A stretch of DNA of 64,000 nucleotides from assembly GCF_030161875.1 (NCBI RefSeq), contig NZ_BSVA01000001.1, positions 620,001 to 684,000 of the forward strand, written 5' to 3'. The notes beneath the pieces are model-generated. The model ran no database searches. It had not been told where the DNA came from and saw only the letters and a list, made by a program, of their open reading frames with translations. The translations under genes and the position numbers were made by a program. Below, one piece after another: positions 1 through 12,375 of the stretch; positions within the stretch are counted from its first letter, which is position 1; each line of letters starts with the position of its first letter. This DNA is from Homoserinibacter gongjuensis (GTDB lineage Bacteria > Actinomycetota > Actinomycetes > Actinomycetales > Microbacteriaceae).

Positions 1-540
1 GACATCCGCAAGGCCGAGGCGCTCAAGAACAGCTTCAACCTCGGGGTCGACCGCCATGTCGTGTGGGACTACCCGGACGGCGGGGTGCCGCAGGCGGATG
101 CGGACGAGATCGTCGAGCGCATCGTCGCGGAGCTGAAGCTGGTCAGGCCGGATGTGGTGGTCGCCTTCTGGCCGGAGTCGGGTGCGACCGGGCACAAGGA
201 CCACATGAAGATGGGTGAGCTCACCGAGCGGGCGATCGCCGAGCTCGCGGATGGCGAGGGCACGTACACGGGACCCGCCTACATCGTCTACACGATCAGC
301 CCCTCGAAGGCGCTCGAGGCCTTCGGCGGCGAGGTCGGCGCCTTCGTCGTTGAGAACCAGCCCGACCCCGAGTACGCGATGTCGGCCGAGGTGGGCAAGA
401 AGCACGAGGGCTGGACCATCCACGCCTCGCAGGCGAACTACATGCAGGAGTCCTACATCCTGCCCAACTGGCTCACCTACCTGCTCTGGGACGAGGAGTT
501 CTACCACGTGCGCGATCTGCGGAGCGATCCGCTGCCGTAG
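1..540 (+). CDS. PIG-L (LmbE) family deacetylase, 5'-truncated by the window edge
   Basis: The frame is open from base 1, so the start lies outside the window and 179 C-terminal residues remain. PIG-L/LmbE proteins are zinc-dependent deacetylases acting on N-acetylated amino sugars and related compounds. The N-terminal AHPDDE-type motif is not visible, but the second metal motif survives as GHKDHM at about visible residues 64-69. The next gene is convergent and only 6 bp away, so no operon context helps. The natural substrate cannot be assigned from this fragment. Confidence 0.8.
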   Translation, partial: DIRKAEALKNSFNLGVDRHVVWDYPDGGVPQADADEIVERIVAELKLVRPDVVVAFWPESGATGHKDHMKMGELTERAIAELADGEGTYTGPAYIVYTISPSKALEAFGGEVGAFVVENQPDPEYAMSAEVGKKHEGWTIHASQANYMQESYILPNWLTYLLWDEEFYHVRDLRSDPLP

Positions 541-546
541 TTCGCC

Positions 547-1167
547 TCAGCGCGGGGGCAGCGGCTCGAGGCGCAGCTTCGGCAGCAGCAGGCACCACAC
601 GAGCAGGGCCACACCCGCGCCGAGCAGGGCGCCGCCGAGGGTGTCGGTGAGCCAGTGCGCACCGAGGTAGGTCCGGCTGAACGCCATCGCGACGAGGTAC
701 AGCATCCCGAGCACCCACACCCACGCACGTCGCAGCAGCAGGCCGAGGCTCACCGCGATGACCGCGGCGTTCGTCGCGTGGCCCGACGGGAACGATCCGT
801 TCTCGAGCGGCACGAGGATCTCTTCGGGGCGAGCTCGCCCGAAGAGCGCCTTGAGCAGCTGGCACACCACGGCGGCGAGCGCCGAGGCGAGCACGAAGGC
901 GAGGGCCGACCAGGGGCGACGCGCGAGCACGAACGCGATCGCCACGCCGATGGGCACCACGAGGATGGCGAACCAGCCGCCGCCGAGAAAGTCGAAGACC
1001 AGACTCACCGACTCGCCCACGGGACCGCGCCACTCGAGCACCTCGGTCATCCACTCCTCGTCGAGCCCGACCGTGTCACGCAGCGCGACGAGCAGCCCGA
1101 GGCCGACCGCGAGCACGAGCGCCACGACACCCGCATAGACGATCGGTCGTCGCGAGGGAGCGTCCAT
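547..1167 (-). CDS. PAP2 family membrane phosphatase
   Basis: 206 residues, matching a minimal type-2 phosphatidic acid phosphatase, an integral membrane enzyme that removes phosphate from lipid phosphates such as undecaprenyl pyrophosphate or phosphatidic acid. All three catalytic motifs are readable: KALFGRARP (about 106-114), PSGH (127-130) and SRTYLGAHWLTD (164-175), with the expected Arg, His, His and Asp. Several hydrophobic segments surround them and the active site should face outward. It ends in a short basic tail. The substrate is not deducible. The reading frame is intact. Confidence 0.9.
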   Translation of the reverse strand: MDAPSRRPIVYAGVVALVLAVGLGLLVALRDTVGLDEEWMTEVLEWRGPVGESVSLVFDFLGGGWFAILVVPIGVAIAFVLARRPWSALAFVLASALAAVVCQLLKALFGRARPEEILVPLENGSFPSGHATNAAVIAVSLGLLLRRAWVWVLGMLYLVAMAFSRTYLGAHWLTDTLGGALLGAGVALLVWCLLLPKLRLEPLPPR

Positions 1168-1189
1168 CGCCCCACGTTATACCGGCGTC

Positions 1190-2418
1190 TCACGCCTCCA
1201 GGGGCGGCACCGTGGCGGGGCGCACGATCGTCCACAGCACCGCGATGGCGATCACGATGGCGACGACCATCACGCCCGCCATCGGGATGGCGTTCGTGAT
1301 CGTGAACAGCCCCACGATGGGCGAGACGATGCCGGCGACACCGAAGTTGGCGGCCCCCAGCACCGACGCCGCGGTGCCCGCCTCGTGCCCGTGCCGCACG
1401 AGAGCAAGCGCCGAGATCGCGGGGAAGTTGAACCCGCACGCCGCGATGAAGAACCACAACGGGATCGCGATGCCCAGGAACCCGGCACCGGATGCGTCGA
1501 GCACGATGATCGCGACGGCCGCCACGAGCTGCACGATCGTGGCGCCCGCGATGATCCACTGCGGTCCGATGCGCTTCTGCATGCGGCTCGAGCTCTGCAC
1601 GCCCACGATCACGCCGACGGAGTTGATGCCGAACAGGATGCCGTACTCCTGCGCCGAGAGCGTGTACACATCCTGGAACAGGAACGAGGAGCTCGAGAGG
1701 TAGGCGAACAGCGCCGAGAAGTTGGCACCCGCGATGATCACGGCGCCGACGTAGATGCGATCGCGGAACAGTGCGCCGTAGCGCTGTCGCACGGTCGAGT
1801 GACCGCGCGCGTGGCGAGCGGATGCCGGCAACGTCTCGCGCAGGAACAGCGCGTTGGCGACGAGCACGAGGAAGCCGAACGCGGCGAGGAACACGAACAG
1901 GCCGCGCCAGTCCACCACGAGCAGCAGTTGGGAGCCGAGCACGGGCGCGATCACGGGCGCGAGCCCGGAGACCAGCGCGAGGCGGCTGAGCATCTTCACG
2001 AGCGGGTAGCCGCCGAACAGGTCGCGCACGGTCGCCATCGCGACCACGCCGCCCGCGGCGGCCCCCACCCCTGCAGCACGCGCGCGACGCTCAGCCAGAA
2101 CAGGTCGGGGGCGAGTGCCGCGCCGAGGCACGCGAGGATGTGCACCCCGGTCGCCAGCAGCAGCGGTCGCCGTCGCCCGACCTGGTCGGAGAGCGGCCCG
2201 ACGAACAACTGACCGAGCGCGAAACCCACCATGGTGGCCGTGAGGGTGAGCTGCACGAGCGCGGTGCGCGCGTCCAGCTCACGCTCGAGGATCGGCAGGG
2301 CCGGCAGATAGAGGTCGATCGTGAACGGCCCGAGGGCCGTGAGCGCGCCGAGCACGAGGATGTAGGTGAGCCGCTCGGGGCGCGAGAGCGCGTCGCCGGG
2401 GTGCACGGCGGCCGTCAT
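1190..2418 (-). CDS. Bcr/CflA-type MFS drug exporter (frame broken once in this sequence)
   Basis: Proton-coupled multidrug exporter of the major facilitator superfamily, about 409 residues and 12 membrane helices when restored. The N-terminal half carries the loop motif GPLSDQVGRRRP (about 74-85) and the segment TIDLYLPALP typical of Bcr/CflA proteins. The frame breaks within a C run at 2068-2071 (a G run on the coding strand): ARVLQG must be followed by VGAAAGGVVAMATVRDLFGG, which is in the next frame. One added base joins the halves, and the restored length is divisible by three. It lies directly downstream of the terminator that closes the glycosidase operon and is probably a separate unit. 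Confidence 0.85.
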
Positions 2419-2441
2419 GGAGACCTCGGTGGGAGTCGGGT

Positions 2442-2473
2442 GGAGAAAGAGAAAAGAGCGGCGACGCCGCTCT
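2442..2473 (-). terminator. Rho-independent terminator of the glycosidase operon
   Basis: Read on the minus strand, a stem AGAGCGGC / GCCGCTCT with a 3-nt loop (2455-2473) is followed by a T-rich tract TTTTCTCTTTCTCC. It lies 36 bp past the GH5 stop codon and before the exporter start, so it should end minus-strand transcription coming from the sugar operon. Confidence 0.75.
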
Positions 2474-2508
2474 GCTCTCGAAGTCTATGACGTTTCACCC
2501 ATGGTCCG

Positions 2509-3890
2509 TCACGCCGGCGAGGCGCGCAGAACCTCGGCAAGCGGTTCGCGGATGACGCAGTTGGAGAAGGCGAAGGCGTCGGCAAGCGCCTCGGCGTCGT
2601 CCGAGGTCAGTCCACGGAACGCGTTCGCGTAATCGTCGACCATCGCCTCGGCCAACATGACGTGACGGATGTGGCCGGCGATCCAGCGGTCGGCGCCCCA
2701 CGGATAGGGCGCGAAGTCCGGGAACTCCTCGCGGAACAACCGCTCGAACGGAGCGATCAACTCGCGTATCCCGACATCCGTGGATCCCCATGAGTCCACG
2801 CCCAAGCGCTTCTTCTTCTCCACCACGGGTGCGATCAGCCGCACATACGCGGAATCCGGCGCCGCGCTCAGGATGCCCTGCAGGCCGATGTCCTTGTAGG
2901 TCCAGAGCGCCCAGCTCGCGTCGTGCCTCGCGAAGATCTCCAGCTGGTCGGCGAGCAGCCGCCGACGCTGTTCGTCGCGCTCCGGATCACCCGTGTAGAC
3001 CGGCCCGAACTCACCGACCCAGATCGGCGTGCCCGTCTCACGCATGTACCGCGTGCGCTCGAGGAAGGTCTCCTCGACTCGATCCCTGTTGACGTACTGT
3101 CCCCGGCTGACGCCAGGGTACGGGCCGCCGTCGACGAACCCCGGCAGCGCGTAATCGTGGGCGGTGTACACGGTGTTGGGCAAGGGATCGCCGAGCTGGT
3201 CGAACTGCGTGGAGTAGCGGTTCCCGTCGAGGAACAGGATGTGATCGGGGTCGACCGCGCGAATCGCCCGCTCAAGCCGCCGGTAGAACGGGCCGAGGGT
3301 CTCGCCGTGCGCATCGGCCGGTTCGTTCACGGGGTTGTATCCGGCCACCCAGGGGTTGCCGCGATAGCGGTCGGCGAGCGCCTCCCAGAGGTTGACCACG
3401 CGATCCTGGAAATGCCGGTGCGTCCAGAACGATGCCCACTGCGTGGGGTTGTCACTGTGCCAGTGCTGGTTCTGGCTGCCCGGAAGCGCGTGCAGGTCGA
3501 GGATCGTGTAGATCCTGTGACGCGCGCAGATCTCGATGACGCGGTCGAGCAACCGGAAACCGTCCTCCGTGAGCACCATCGGAGCGTCGTCGTCTTCGAA
3601 GTGTCGGTAGTTGAGCGGGATCCGCAGTGAGTTGAGGCCGAGACCTGCGAGGAAGGCGGCGTCCTCGTCGGCGAAGAACACATCGAGAAAGCGCGCGAAG
3701 AAGCGTTCATACCCGTCCTCGCCGAGAACGCGGTGCAGCGCGCGGCGCATCTGCGCCTCGGTGCCGGCGTGGCCCGTGATGAAGTTCTCCATGTTCATCC
3801 AGCCGCCGAGGCCGAAACCGCGGAGGATGAGAGGTCCACGATCGTCGACGATCCGCGTTCCCGAGACCCGGAGCACGCCGTGTCCGGTGC

Positions 3891-3894
<4 letters not shown>
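2509..3894 (-). CDS. Glycoside hydrolase family 5 protein
   Basis: 461-residue retaining beta-glycosidase of the (beta/alpha)8 GH5 fold. The acid/base is Glu191 in the NPVNEPAD motif and the nucleophile is Glu295 in WVGEFGPV. It opens with the GH5 feature LRGFGLGGWMNMENF (about 24-38). There is no signal peptide, so it should act in the cytoplasm on imported oligosaccharides. It is the last gene of the ABC-glycosidase operon and its ATG overlaps the GH51 stop (ATGA). GH5 covers endoglucanases, mannanases, xylanases and exo-enzymes. The subfamily cannot be fixed here, but pairing with GH51 suggests a hemicellulose oligomer. Confidence 0.88.
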
Positions 3895-6318
<2,424 letters not shown>

Positions 6319-6322
<4 letters not shown>

Positions 6323-7243
6323 GAGAGGAAGCTCCTCGCTTGCGCGTCGCGAACAGGAAGATGTAGACGCACACGAACACCACCGCGCCGAGGGCGAATG
6401 AGATCGCCGAGCCGTAGTTGTAGTTGGCGAGCGAGAACGCCTGCTGGTAGGCGTACATGTTCGGGGTGAAGTCGTCGGGGATCGCGCCCGCGGCGAGCTG
6501 CTGCAGGATCTTCGGCTCGTTGAAGAACTGCAGGGTGCCGATGAGCGCGAACACGAGGATCAGCAGGAGCGCGGGCGCCACGAGCGGGATCTTGATCCTC
6601 AACACGATCTGCCACTGCGAAGCCCCGTCGATGCGCGCCGCCTCGTACAGGGTGGGGTCGATGCCTTGGAGGGCCGCGAAGAGGATGATCATGTAGTAGC
6701 CGGCCCACTGCCAGGTCACCACGTTGAGCAATCCGTAGAAGATGAGGCTCGAGCTGAGGAAGTTCGGCGCCGACGCGCCGAAGAGCCCGAAGATGTCGCC
6801 CAAGGGCCCGAAGTTCTTGCTGTAGAGGAAGCCCCACATGAGGGCTCCGATCACCGTCGGGATCGCGTAGGGCATGAAGATCATGAGGCGCGAGAAACGC
6901 GCGAACCGCGTGAGGACGATATCGAGGATGAGCGCGATCGCGAGGAGATCGCCATCTGCAGCGGGATCAGCACGAGCGAGAACGAGAGCACGAACCCGAC
7001 ACCGCTCAGGAACGACGGGTCACTGAACGCCTTGAGGTAGTTGCCGAACAGCACGAACCTGGTGCCGCCGATCAACGACTTCTGGAAGAGGCTGAGGTAG
7101 AAGGCGTAGCCGATCGGAAGCACGAGGAGTGCGAGGAAGATGAGGCCGAACGGGCCGACGAAGAGCCAGCCGGTCAGGTTGTGGCGTCGCGTCGTGGACC
7201 TGCGATGCTTCGTCGCGACGACCCTGTCGCTGGGGACGGTCAT
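6319..7243 (-). CDS. Carbohydrate ABC transporter permease, MalF type (two frame breaks)
   Basis: First membrane subunit of the importer. The N-terminus (MTVPSDRVVATKHRRS) is cytoplasmic and basic, followed by helices LTGWLFVGPFGLIFLALLV and onward. The EAA loop reads EAARIDGAS. The frame breaks at 6944-6945 and again near the 3' end at 6334-6335. At both places a GAGGGAG context appears as GAGGAG. Restored, the protein ends ...TRKRGSFLS at 6319 and has 308 residues, usual for this family. It lies between the binding protein and the MalG-type permease. Confidence 0.82.
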
Positions 7244-7273
7244 GAATGTCTCCGGATGTGAGGAACGGATGAG

Positions 7274-7307
7274 CGGGGCCGGCCCGCGCTGCGGCGAACC
7301 GGCCCCG
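7274..7307 (-). other. Hairpin between solute-binding protein and permease genes
   Basis: Perfect 9-bp arms CGGGGCCGG and CCGGCCCCG enclose a 16-nt loop that itself can form CCGC/GCGG. It begins 9 bp past the binding-protein stop and lacks a T tract, so it is more likely an mRNA-stabilising or partial-termination element than a full terminator. Such elements commonly raise binding-protein output over the permeases. Confidence 0.6.
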
Positions 7308-7315
7308 GGATCAGG

Positions 7316-8671
7316 TCACTTGACAGTGAAGCCCTGCTCCTTGGCGTACGCCACGACATCGGCCTGCAGAGCATCCGCCGCCGCGGAGCCTGTCGTCGAC
7401 CCCTCGTTGATGGCAGCGATCTGCTTCGTCAGCGCCGAATAGTAGTACTGCCCGAGCGGCGTATAGGTCATGCCCGTGTAGGCGTCTGCCGCGGGGACGT
7501 ACACCTCCTTGTTGGCCTGCTGACCGCTGAAGAACGGCACCTCGTAGTTCTGGAACTCGTCGGACTTCAGCACCGTGAGGTTGAGCGGGAAGATGACCTG
7601 GTTCTTCCACCCTGCGTCGAGGGACGCCGGGTCGGCGTAGACGCCGAACGCGACCTTCGCCGCGAGCTTCGCGTCCTTGGCCTGCTTGGTCACCGAGAAC
7701 GCCGAGCCGCCCCAGTTGATTGCGATGGGGTTGCCGGTGTCCCACTGCGGCATTGGAGCCGTCGCCCAGACAGCGGCGTCGGCGCCCTCGCCCACCCCGG
7801 CGCCCTGCAGATAGCCAGGTGCCCACGCGGCCGAGAGGTACGTCGCGTAGTCGCCGTTGATCACACCGGCGATGTACTCCGGCGTGAACTGGTCCTCGGT
7901 GCCGACCAGCCCCTTCTCGACCAGGCCGCTCCAGTAGTCGAGCACTCCCTTGATCTCATCGCTGTCGAGGTCGATCCCGATCTCGCCCTCGTTGGCCGGG
8001 TCGTACTCGAACGGCTGCGCACCGCTCTGGTACATGAGCGCCGTGACGTAGGCCGGCTGGTTGGCCGCGAAGCTCGCGAAGTACGGTCCGCCGGCATCCT
8101 TCACCTTCTGCGCCGCGGCTTCGAACTCATCCCAGGTGGTGGGAGGGGTGATGCCGTAGGTGTCGAAGACATCCGTGCGGTAGATCATGCCCATCGGACC
8201 GCCGTCGACCGGTGCGCCGTACACACCGTCGCCGACCGAGACGTCCTTCCAGGCTCCCGCGCTGAAGTTGTCCTTCACATCCTGATAGCCGAGGTCGGAC
8301 AGATCGACCAACGCATCCTGCGCTTGGAAGGTCGGGATGCGGTCGGCTTCGAGCATGACGACGTCGGGGGCGCCGCTTCCCGCGGAGACGGCGGTCTGGA
8401 ACTTGTCGTACTCGTCGCCGCCGGCGCCCGCGTTCGTCCAGCAGACCTGCACGTCGTCGTGCGCCTTGTTGAAGTTGTCGACGACCTCTTCCATGTTGGG
8501 GTACCACGCCCACATCGTCACGACGGGCGCGTCGGTGTTCACGAGCTTGTTCGTGCACGTCGCGTTGCTGTTGTCGCCGCCTCCGCCACCGGTTCCGCCA
8601 TCGGAACAGGCGACGAGAGCACCCGCGACCACGAGGGTCACGGCGGCGGCGATTGACTTCTTGGTGTTCAT
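7316..8671 (-). CDS. Extracellular sugar-binding lipoprotein of the glycosidase-operon ABC transporter
   Basis: 451 residues. I start at ATG 8671 (MNTKKSIAAAVTL), which has GAAAGG upstream; the open frame extends further but with an unlikely N-terminus. The signal sequence ends in a lipobox, ALVAC, followed by a Gly-rich linker, so the protein should be lipid-anchored outside the membrane. The body has the family-1 sugar-binding layout (VVTMWAWYPNMEEVVDNF, later FPLNLTVLKSDEFQNY). First gene of the operon that encodes two permeases, GH51 and GH5; the ligand is probably an arabinose- or xylose-containing oligosaccharide. Divergent from a LacI regulator. Confidence 0.88.
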   Translation of the reverse strand: MNTKKSIAAAVTLVVAGALVACSDGGTGGGGGDNSNATCTNKLVNTDAPVVTMWAWYPNMEEVVDNFNKAHDDVQVCWTNAGAGGDEYDKFQTAVSAGSGAPDVVMLEADRIPTFQAQDALVDLSDLGYQDVKDNFSAGAWKDVSVGDGVYGAPVDGGPMGMIYRTDVFDTYGITPPTTWDEFEAAAQKVKDAGGPYFASFAANQPAYVTALMYQSGAQPFEYDPANEGEIGIDLDSDEIKGVLDYWSGLVEKGLVGTEDQFTPEYIAGVINGDYATYLSAAWAPGYLQGAGVGEGADAAVWATAPMPQWDTGNPIAINWGGSAFSVTKQAKDAKLAAKVAFGVYADPASLDAGWKNQVIFPLNLTVLKSDEFQNYEVPFFSGQQANKEVYVPAADAYTGMTYTPLGQYYYSALTKQIAAINEGSTTGSAAADALQADVVAYAKEQGFTVK

Positions 8672-8772
8672 CAATCGATTCCTTTCGGGGGCATTCCTGT
8701 CGGTGCAAATGTCGCGCCCCGGCACGTGCTCGATGCCACAAGGGTTTCAGGCATCGTCGCCAGGGAGTTTCT

Positions 8773-8815
8773 AACGTTGTACTTCCAACGTTGTAGGAAG
8801 ACTATTGCTAACGTC
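8773..8815. promoter_or_regulatory. Clustered LacI-type operators
   Basis: In the 218-bp divergent region, the palindromic core AACGTT occurs at 8773-8778 and again at 8787-8792, each inside AACGTTGTA, with a degenerate AACGTC at 8810-8815. A central CG within AACGTT is typical of LacI-family operators. The 14-bp spacing of the two exact copies suggests tandem binding by the regulator at 8890. Confidence 0.5.
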
Positions 8816-8889
8816 CTTCCTGATGTCAAGGAGATTCTGGCGAGCCGCGCCAACCTCGACAGCAACGAGAAGAACAGAAGGGAGCGCCG

Positions 8890-10095
8890 ATGGGCTCGAC
8901 GCTCCATGACGTCGCCCGGATCGCAGGTGTGTCGATCAAGACCGTCTCGAACGTGGTCAACAACTACCCCCATGTGCGGCCGAGCACCCGCGAGAAGGTG
9001 CTGTCGGCCATCGAGGAGCTCGACTACCGGCCGAACCTCTCGGCGCGCGGTCTGCGCTCCGGACGGACCGGGGTGATCGGGCTCGCCATCCCCGAACTCC
9101 GCCAGAACTACTTCGCCGAGCTGGCCGACTCCATCATCCGTGCCGCGGACGCCCACGGGGTGGGCGTCGTCATCGACCAGACGAGCGCAACCAGGGAGGG
9201 CGAGCTCGCGGTGCTCTCAGGTGAACGGCTACGCCTCACCGACGGAGTGCTCTTCAGCCCGGAACGACTCGGCCAGGACGACGTCAACCTGCTGAACGTC
9301 GGCTTCCCCCTCGTGTTGCTCGGCGAACGGATCTTCGGCGGCCCGACGGATCACGTAACCATGCGGAACGTCGAATCCGCGCGGGCCGCGACCGAGCACC
9401 TGATCGGCATCGGCCGCCGCCGCATCGCCGTCATCGGCGCCCACCCCGTCAACCAGGACGACATCCGTTCGGCGAACCTTCGCGTGCGGGGCTACCGCGA
9501 GGCACTCGACGCCGCGGGGCTGCCCTACGACACGACGCTCGTGCGCACGGCCGCCCCGTGGCACCGCGAGAACGGAGCAGTCGCCATGCGACGCCTGCTC
9601 GAGGACGGGGTCGACTTCGACGCGCTGTTCACCCTCAACGACACGCTCGGTTTGGGAGCCCTCCGTGCGCTCGGCGAAGCCGGCGTGCGGGTGCCCGATG
9701 ATGTGGCCGTCATCGGCTTCGACAACATCGATGAGTCACGCTTCTCGGTGCCGTCGATGTCGAGCGTGGATCCGGGCCGGGACGAGATCGCGCGGGTCGC
9801 GGTCGACACCCTGCTCTCCCGCATCCACGAGAAGGGCGAACCGGCTCCTCCCCGGCAGATCCTGGCCGACTACCGCATCGTCGGCAGGGAGTCGACTGGC
9901 TTCTCCGAGCCGATCGAGGCCGAGCCCCCGAGACCGAGCCCGCCTTGGCGGAATCCGCTCGCGGTTGAGCGAGTCACCCGCGGACCGGGAGCACGCCGAG
10001 CCGCGCCCCGCAACCGCGCGAGCGCACGCCGCGCCGACGCACTTCGGTCGGCGCATGTGACAACATTGGCGGATGGTCGACATAAGCGGGGCTGA
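8890..10095 (+). CDS. LacI family transcriptional regulator of the glycosidase operon (C-terminus probably mis-extended)
   Basis: The N-terminal helix-turn-helix is textbook (TLHDVARIAGVSIKTVSNVV, residues 4-23), followed by a hinge and a periplasmic-binding-protein-like sensor domain that ends around GRESTG (about 337). AAGGGAG precedes the ATG. The remaining 60-odd residues are Pro/Arg-rich and look non-coding. Adding one C to the run at 9925-9929 would instead end the protein at 9968 as ...EPPETEPALAESARG, and would remove a 23-bp overlap with the next gene. I give the frame as it stands. Divergent to the sugar operon it most likely represses. Confidence 0.87.
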   Translation: MGSTLHDVARIAGVSIKTVSNVVNNYPHVRPSTREKVLSAIEELDYRPNLSARGLRSGRTGVIGLAIPELRQNYFAELADSIIRAADAHGVGVVIDQTSATREGELAVLSGERLRLTDGVLFSPERLGQDDVNLLNVGFPLVLLGERIFGGPTDHVTMRNVESARAATEHLIGIGRRRIAVIGAHPVNQDDIRSANLRVRGYREALDAAGLPYDTTLVRTAAPWHRENGAVAMRRLLEDGVDFDALFTLNDTLGLGALRALGEAGVRVPDDVAVIGFDNIDESRFSVPSMSSVDPGRDEIARVAVDTLLSRIHEKGEPAPPRQILADYRIVGRESTGFSEPIEAEPPRPSPPWRNPLAVERVTRGPGARRAAPRNRASARRADALRSAHVTTLADGRHKRG

Positions 10096-11290
10096 CGCCC
10101 AGCGGCACATCAACGCCCTCGGCTCCTCGGTCGCGAGCGACCTGTTCCAGATCCTGCGCGACGGCCGACCACGTACCCGCAGTGAGCTCTCCGCCATCAC
10201 CGGCCTCGCCCGCTCGACCGTCGCCCTGCGCATCGACGCCCTCATGAAGCTGGGCCTCGTCGACTCCGTCGGCGACGCCGTGTCGACCGGCGGTCGCCCC
10301 TCCTCGCAGTTCGCCATCGCCACGAGCGGCCGCGTCGTGCTCGGCGTCGACGTCGGCGCCACCCACGTGCGCATCGCCGTCAGCGACCTCGCCGGCGGCG
10401 TGCTCGCCCAAGACGTCGAACGGATGAATGTGTCCGAAGGCCCCGAGAAGGTGCTCACCTGGGTGATCTCCGCGGCCGAACGCCTGCTCGCCTCCGTCGA
10501 TCGCGCATCCGCCGACCTGCTCGCCATCGGCATCGGGCTACCGGGCCCCGTCGAGCACTCCACTGGACGCCCCATCAACCCGCCCATCATGCCCGGCTGG
10601 GATCGCTTCGACGTGCCCGACTACCTCGCGTCGAGCTTCGACGCGCCCGTGCTCGTCGACAACGACGTCAACATCATGGCCCTCGGCGAGCGCGAGCACG
10701 CCTGGCCGCACGTCGACCATCTCATCTTCGTGAAGGTCGCCACGGGCATCGGCTCCGGCGTCATCTCGAGCGGCCTCCTGCAGCGCGGAGCCCAGGGCAC
10801 CGCGGGCGACATCGGCCACGTCTACGTCGCACGCGGTGCCGACGTGCCCTGCGCATGCGGCAACCGCGGCTGCCTCGAAGCTCTCGCATCCGGGCCCGCA
10901 CTCGCGCGCGCCCTCGCCGCCACCGGGCTCACCGCATCCTCGAGCCAAGACGTCGTCGAGTTCGTCAAGCGCGGCAACATCGACGCCATCCAGGCCGTGC
11001 GCCAGGCCGGCCGCGACATCGGCGAGGTGCTCACCACCTGCGTGAGCCTCATCAACCCCTCCGCCATCGTGCTGGGCGGCGCCCTGGCCCAGGCGGGCGA
11101 GCATCTCATCGCGGGCGTGCGCGAAGTCGTCTACACCCGCTCGATGCCGCTCGCCACCGAGCACCTGCAGATCACCCAGTCGAAGCTCGGACCGGATGCG
11201 GGAGTGCTCGGCGCGAGCATGCTCGCCATCCACCATGCGCTGGCCCCCGAGTCGATCGAGGCCATGGTCGCCTCGAACGGCTCGCGGTAG
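10073..11290 (+). CDS. ROK family transcriptional regulator
   Basis: 405 residues. The N-terminal winged HTH (RSELSAITGLARSTVALRID, about 40-59) is joined to a ROK sugar-kinase-like domain with a GVDVGATHVRIAV phosphate-loop segment, the conserved DIGHVYV and the zinc motif CACGNRGCLE. ROK repressors of this XylR/NagC class respond to a sugar or sugar phosphate. It is convergent with the isomerase/dehydrogenase operon and is a plausible regulator of it. Ligand unknown. Frame intact. Confidence 0.87.
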   Translation: MVDISGADAQRHINALGSSVASDLFQILRDGRPRTRSELSAITGLARSTVALRIDALMKLGLVDSVGDAVSTGGRPSSQFAIATSGRVVLGVDVGATHVRIAVSDLAGGVLAQDVERMNVSEGPEKVLTWVISAAERLLASVDRASADLLAIGIGLPGPVEHSTGRPINPPIMPGWDRFDVPDYLASSFDAPVLVDNDVNIMALGEREHAWPHVDHLIFVKVATGIGSGVISSGLLQRGAQGTAGDIGHVYVARGADVPCACGNRGCLEALASGPALARALAATGLTASSSQDVVEFVKRGNIDAIQAVRQAGRDIGEVLTTCVSLINPSAIVLGGALAQAGEHLIAGVREVVYTRSMPLATEHLQITQSKLGPDAGVLGASMLAIHHALAPESIEAMVASNGSR

Positions 11291-11295
11291 CCACG

Positions 11296-11331
11296 CGAGG
11301 GGCGCCGAGCCCGCAAGCCCGACGCCCCTCG
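11296..11331. terminator. Bidirectional hairpin between convergent genes
   Basis: Arms CGAGGGGCG (11296-11304) and CGCCCCTCG (11323-11331) are perfect inverted copies in the 51-bp gap between the ROK gene and the convergent isomerase gene. No strong T tract is present on either side. Confidence 0.5.
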
Positions 11332-11341
11332 ACCTGAGCTG

Positions 11342-12346
11342 TCAGTCGCCCGAGGAGAACGCGGCGTCGAACGCCGCATCCGGCGCGTCGAACGCGAGCC
11401 GACGCACGAACTCGAGCGCCTCCGGGGCACCCACCAGGCGGTCCATCCCGGCGTCCTCCCACTCCACCGAGATGGGGCCCTCGTAGCCGATCTGGTTCAG
11501 CATCCGGAAGGCGTCCTCCCAGGGCACGTCGCCGTGGCCCGTCGAGATGAAGTCCCAGCCGCGGCGGCCGTCCGCCCACGCGAGGTGCGAACCGAGACGC
11601 CCATTGCGCCCGTTGTTCATGCGCTTGCGGGTGTCCTTGCAGTCCACGTGATAGATCCGGTCGCGGAAGTCCCACAGGAACCCGACCGGGTCGAGGTCCT
11701 GCCACACCATGTGCGAGGGGTCCCAGTTGAGCCCGAAGGCCTCCCGGTGCCCGATCGCCTCGAGGGTGCGCACGGTCGTCCAGTAGTCGTAGGCGATCTC
11801 GGAGGGGTGCACCTCGTGTGCGAAGCGCACGCCCACCTCGTCATAGACATCCAGGATCGGGTTCCACCTGTCCGCGAAGTCCTGGTAGCCCGCGTCGATC
11901 GCCTCCTGCGAGACGGGCGGGAACATCGCCACGTACTTCCAGATCGACGACCCCGTGAACCCGATCACGGTGTCGACGCCGAGCGCCCGGGCCAGGCGCG
12001 CCGTGTTCTTCATCTCCTCGGCGGCGCGCTGCCGCACGCCCTCCGGTTCGCCGTCTCCCCAGACCCGCGCCGACACGATGTCGCGGTGGCGCTGATCGAT
12101 CGGGTCGTCGCACACCGCCTGACCCTTGAGGTGGTTCGAGATGGCCCACACCTTCAGGCCATAGCGCTCGAGCAGCTCGAGCTTGCCCTCGACGTAGCCG
12201 GGCTCGTCCCATCGCCACGGGTCGAGATGGTCGCCCCAGCAGGCGAGCTCGAGACCGTCGTAGCCCCACCCGGATGCGAGGCGCGCCACCTCCTCGAGCG
12301 GCAGGTCGGCCCACTGGCCGGTGAAGAGCGTGATCGGACGAGACAT
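11342..12346 (-). CDS. Sugar phosphate isomerase/epimerase (xylose isomerase-like TIM barrel)
   Basis: 334 residues from ATG 12346, preceded by GAGGAGG. It has the AP endonuclease-2/xylose isomerase-like barrel: [15 protein letters not shown] near the N-terminus, then metal-site segments [30 protein letters not shown] and YHVDCKDT, and a final SVEWED. Members isomerise or epimerise keto-sugars or inositol-derived compounds. It lies downstream of a Gfo/Idh dehydrogenase on the same strand with a 29-bp gap, so both likely act in one pathway supplied by the adjacent ABC transporter. The substrate cannot be named. Confidence 0.85.
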   Translation of the reverse strand: MSRPITLFTGQWADLPLEEVARLASGWGYDGLELACWGDHLDPWRWDEPGYVEGKLELLERYGLKVWAISNHLKGQAVCDDPIDQRHRDIVSARVWGDGEPEGVRQRAAEEMKNTARLARALGVDTVIGFTGSSIWKYVAMFPPVSQEAIDAGYQDFADRWNPILDVYDEVGVRFAHEVHPSEIAYDYWTTVRTLEAIGHREAFGLNWDPSHMVWQDLDPVGFLWDFRDRIYHVDCKDTRKRMNNGRNGRLGSHLAWADGRRGWDFISTGHGDVPWEDAFRMLNQIGYEGPISVEWEDAGMDRLVGAPEALEFVRRLAFDAPDAAFDAAFSSGD

Positions 12347-12375
12347 GGTGTCCTCCTCGATGGATCTGTCGGTTG

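Noticed and set aside
9967..10095. A genuine 60-residue C-terminal extension of the LacI regulator
   Set aside because: Pro/Arg-rich sequence with no family match, overlapping the next gene; one missing C at 9925-9929 accounts for it.
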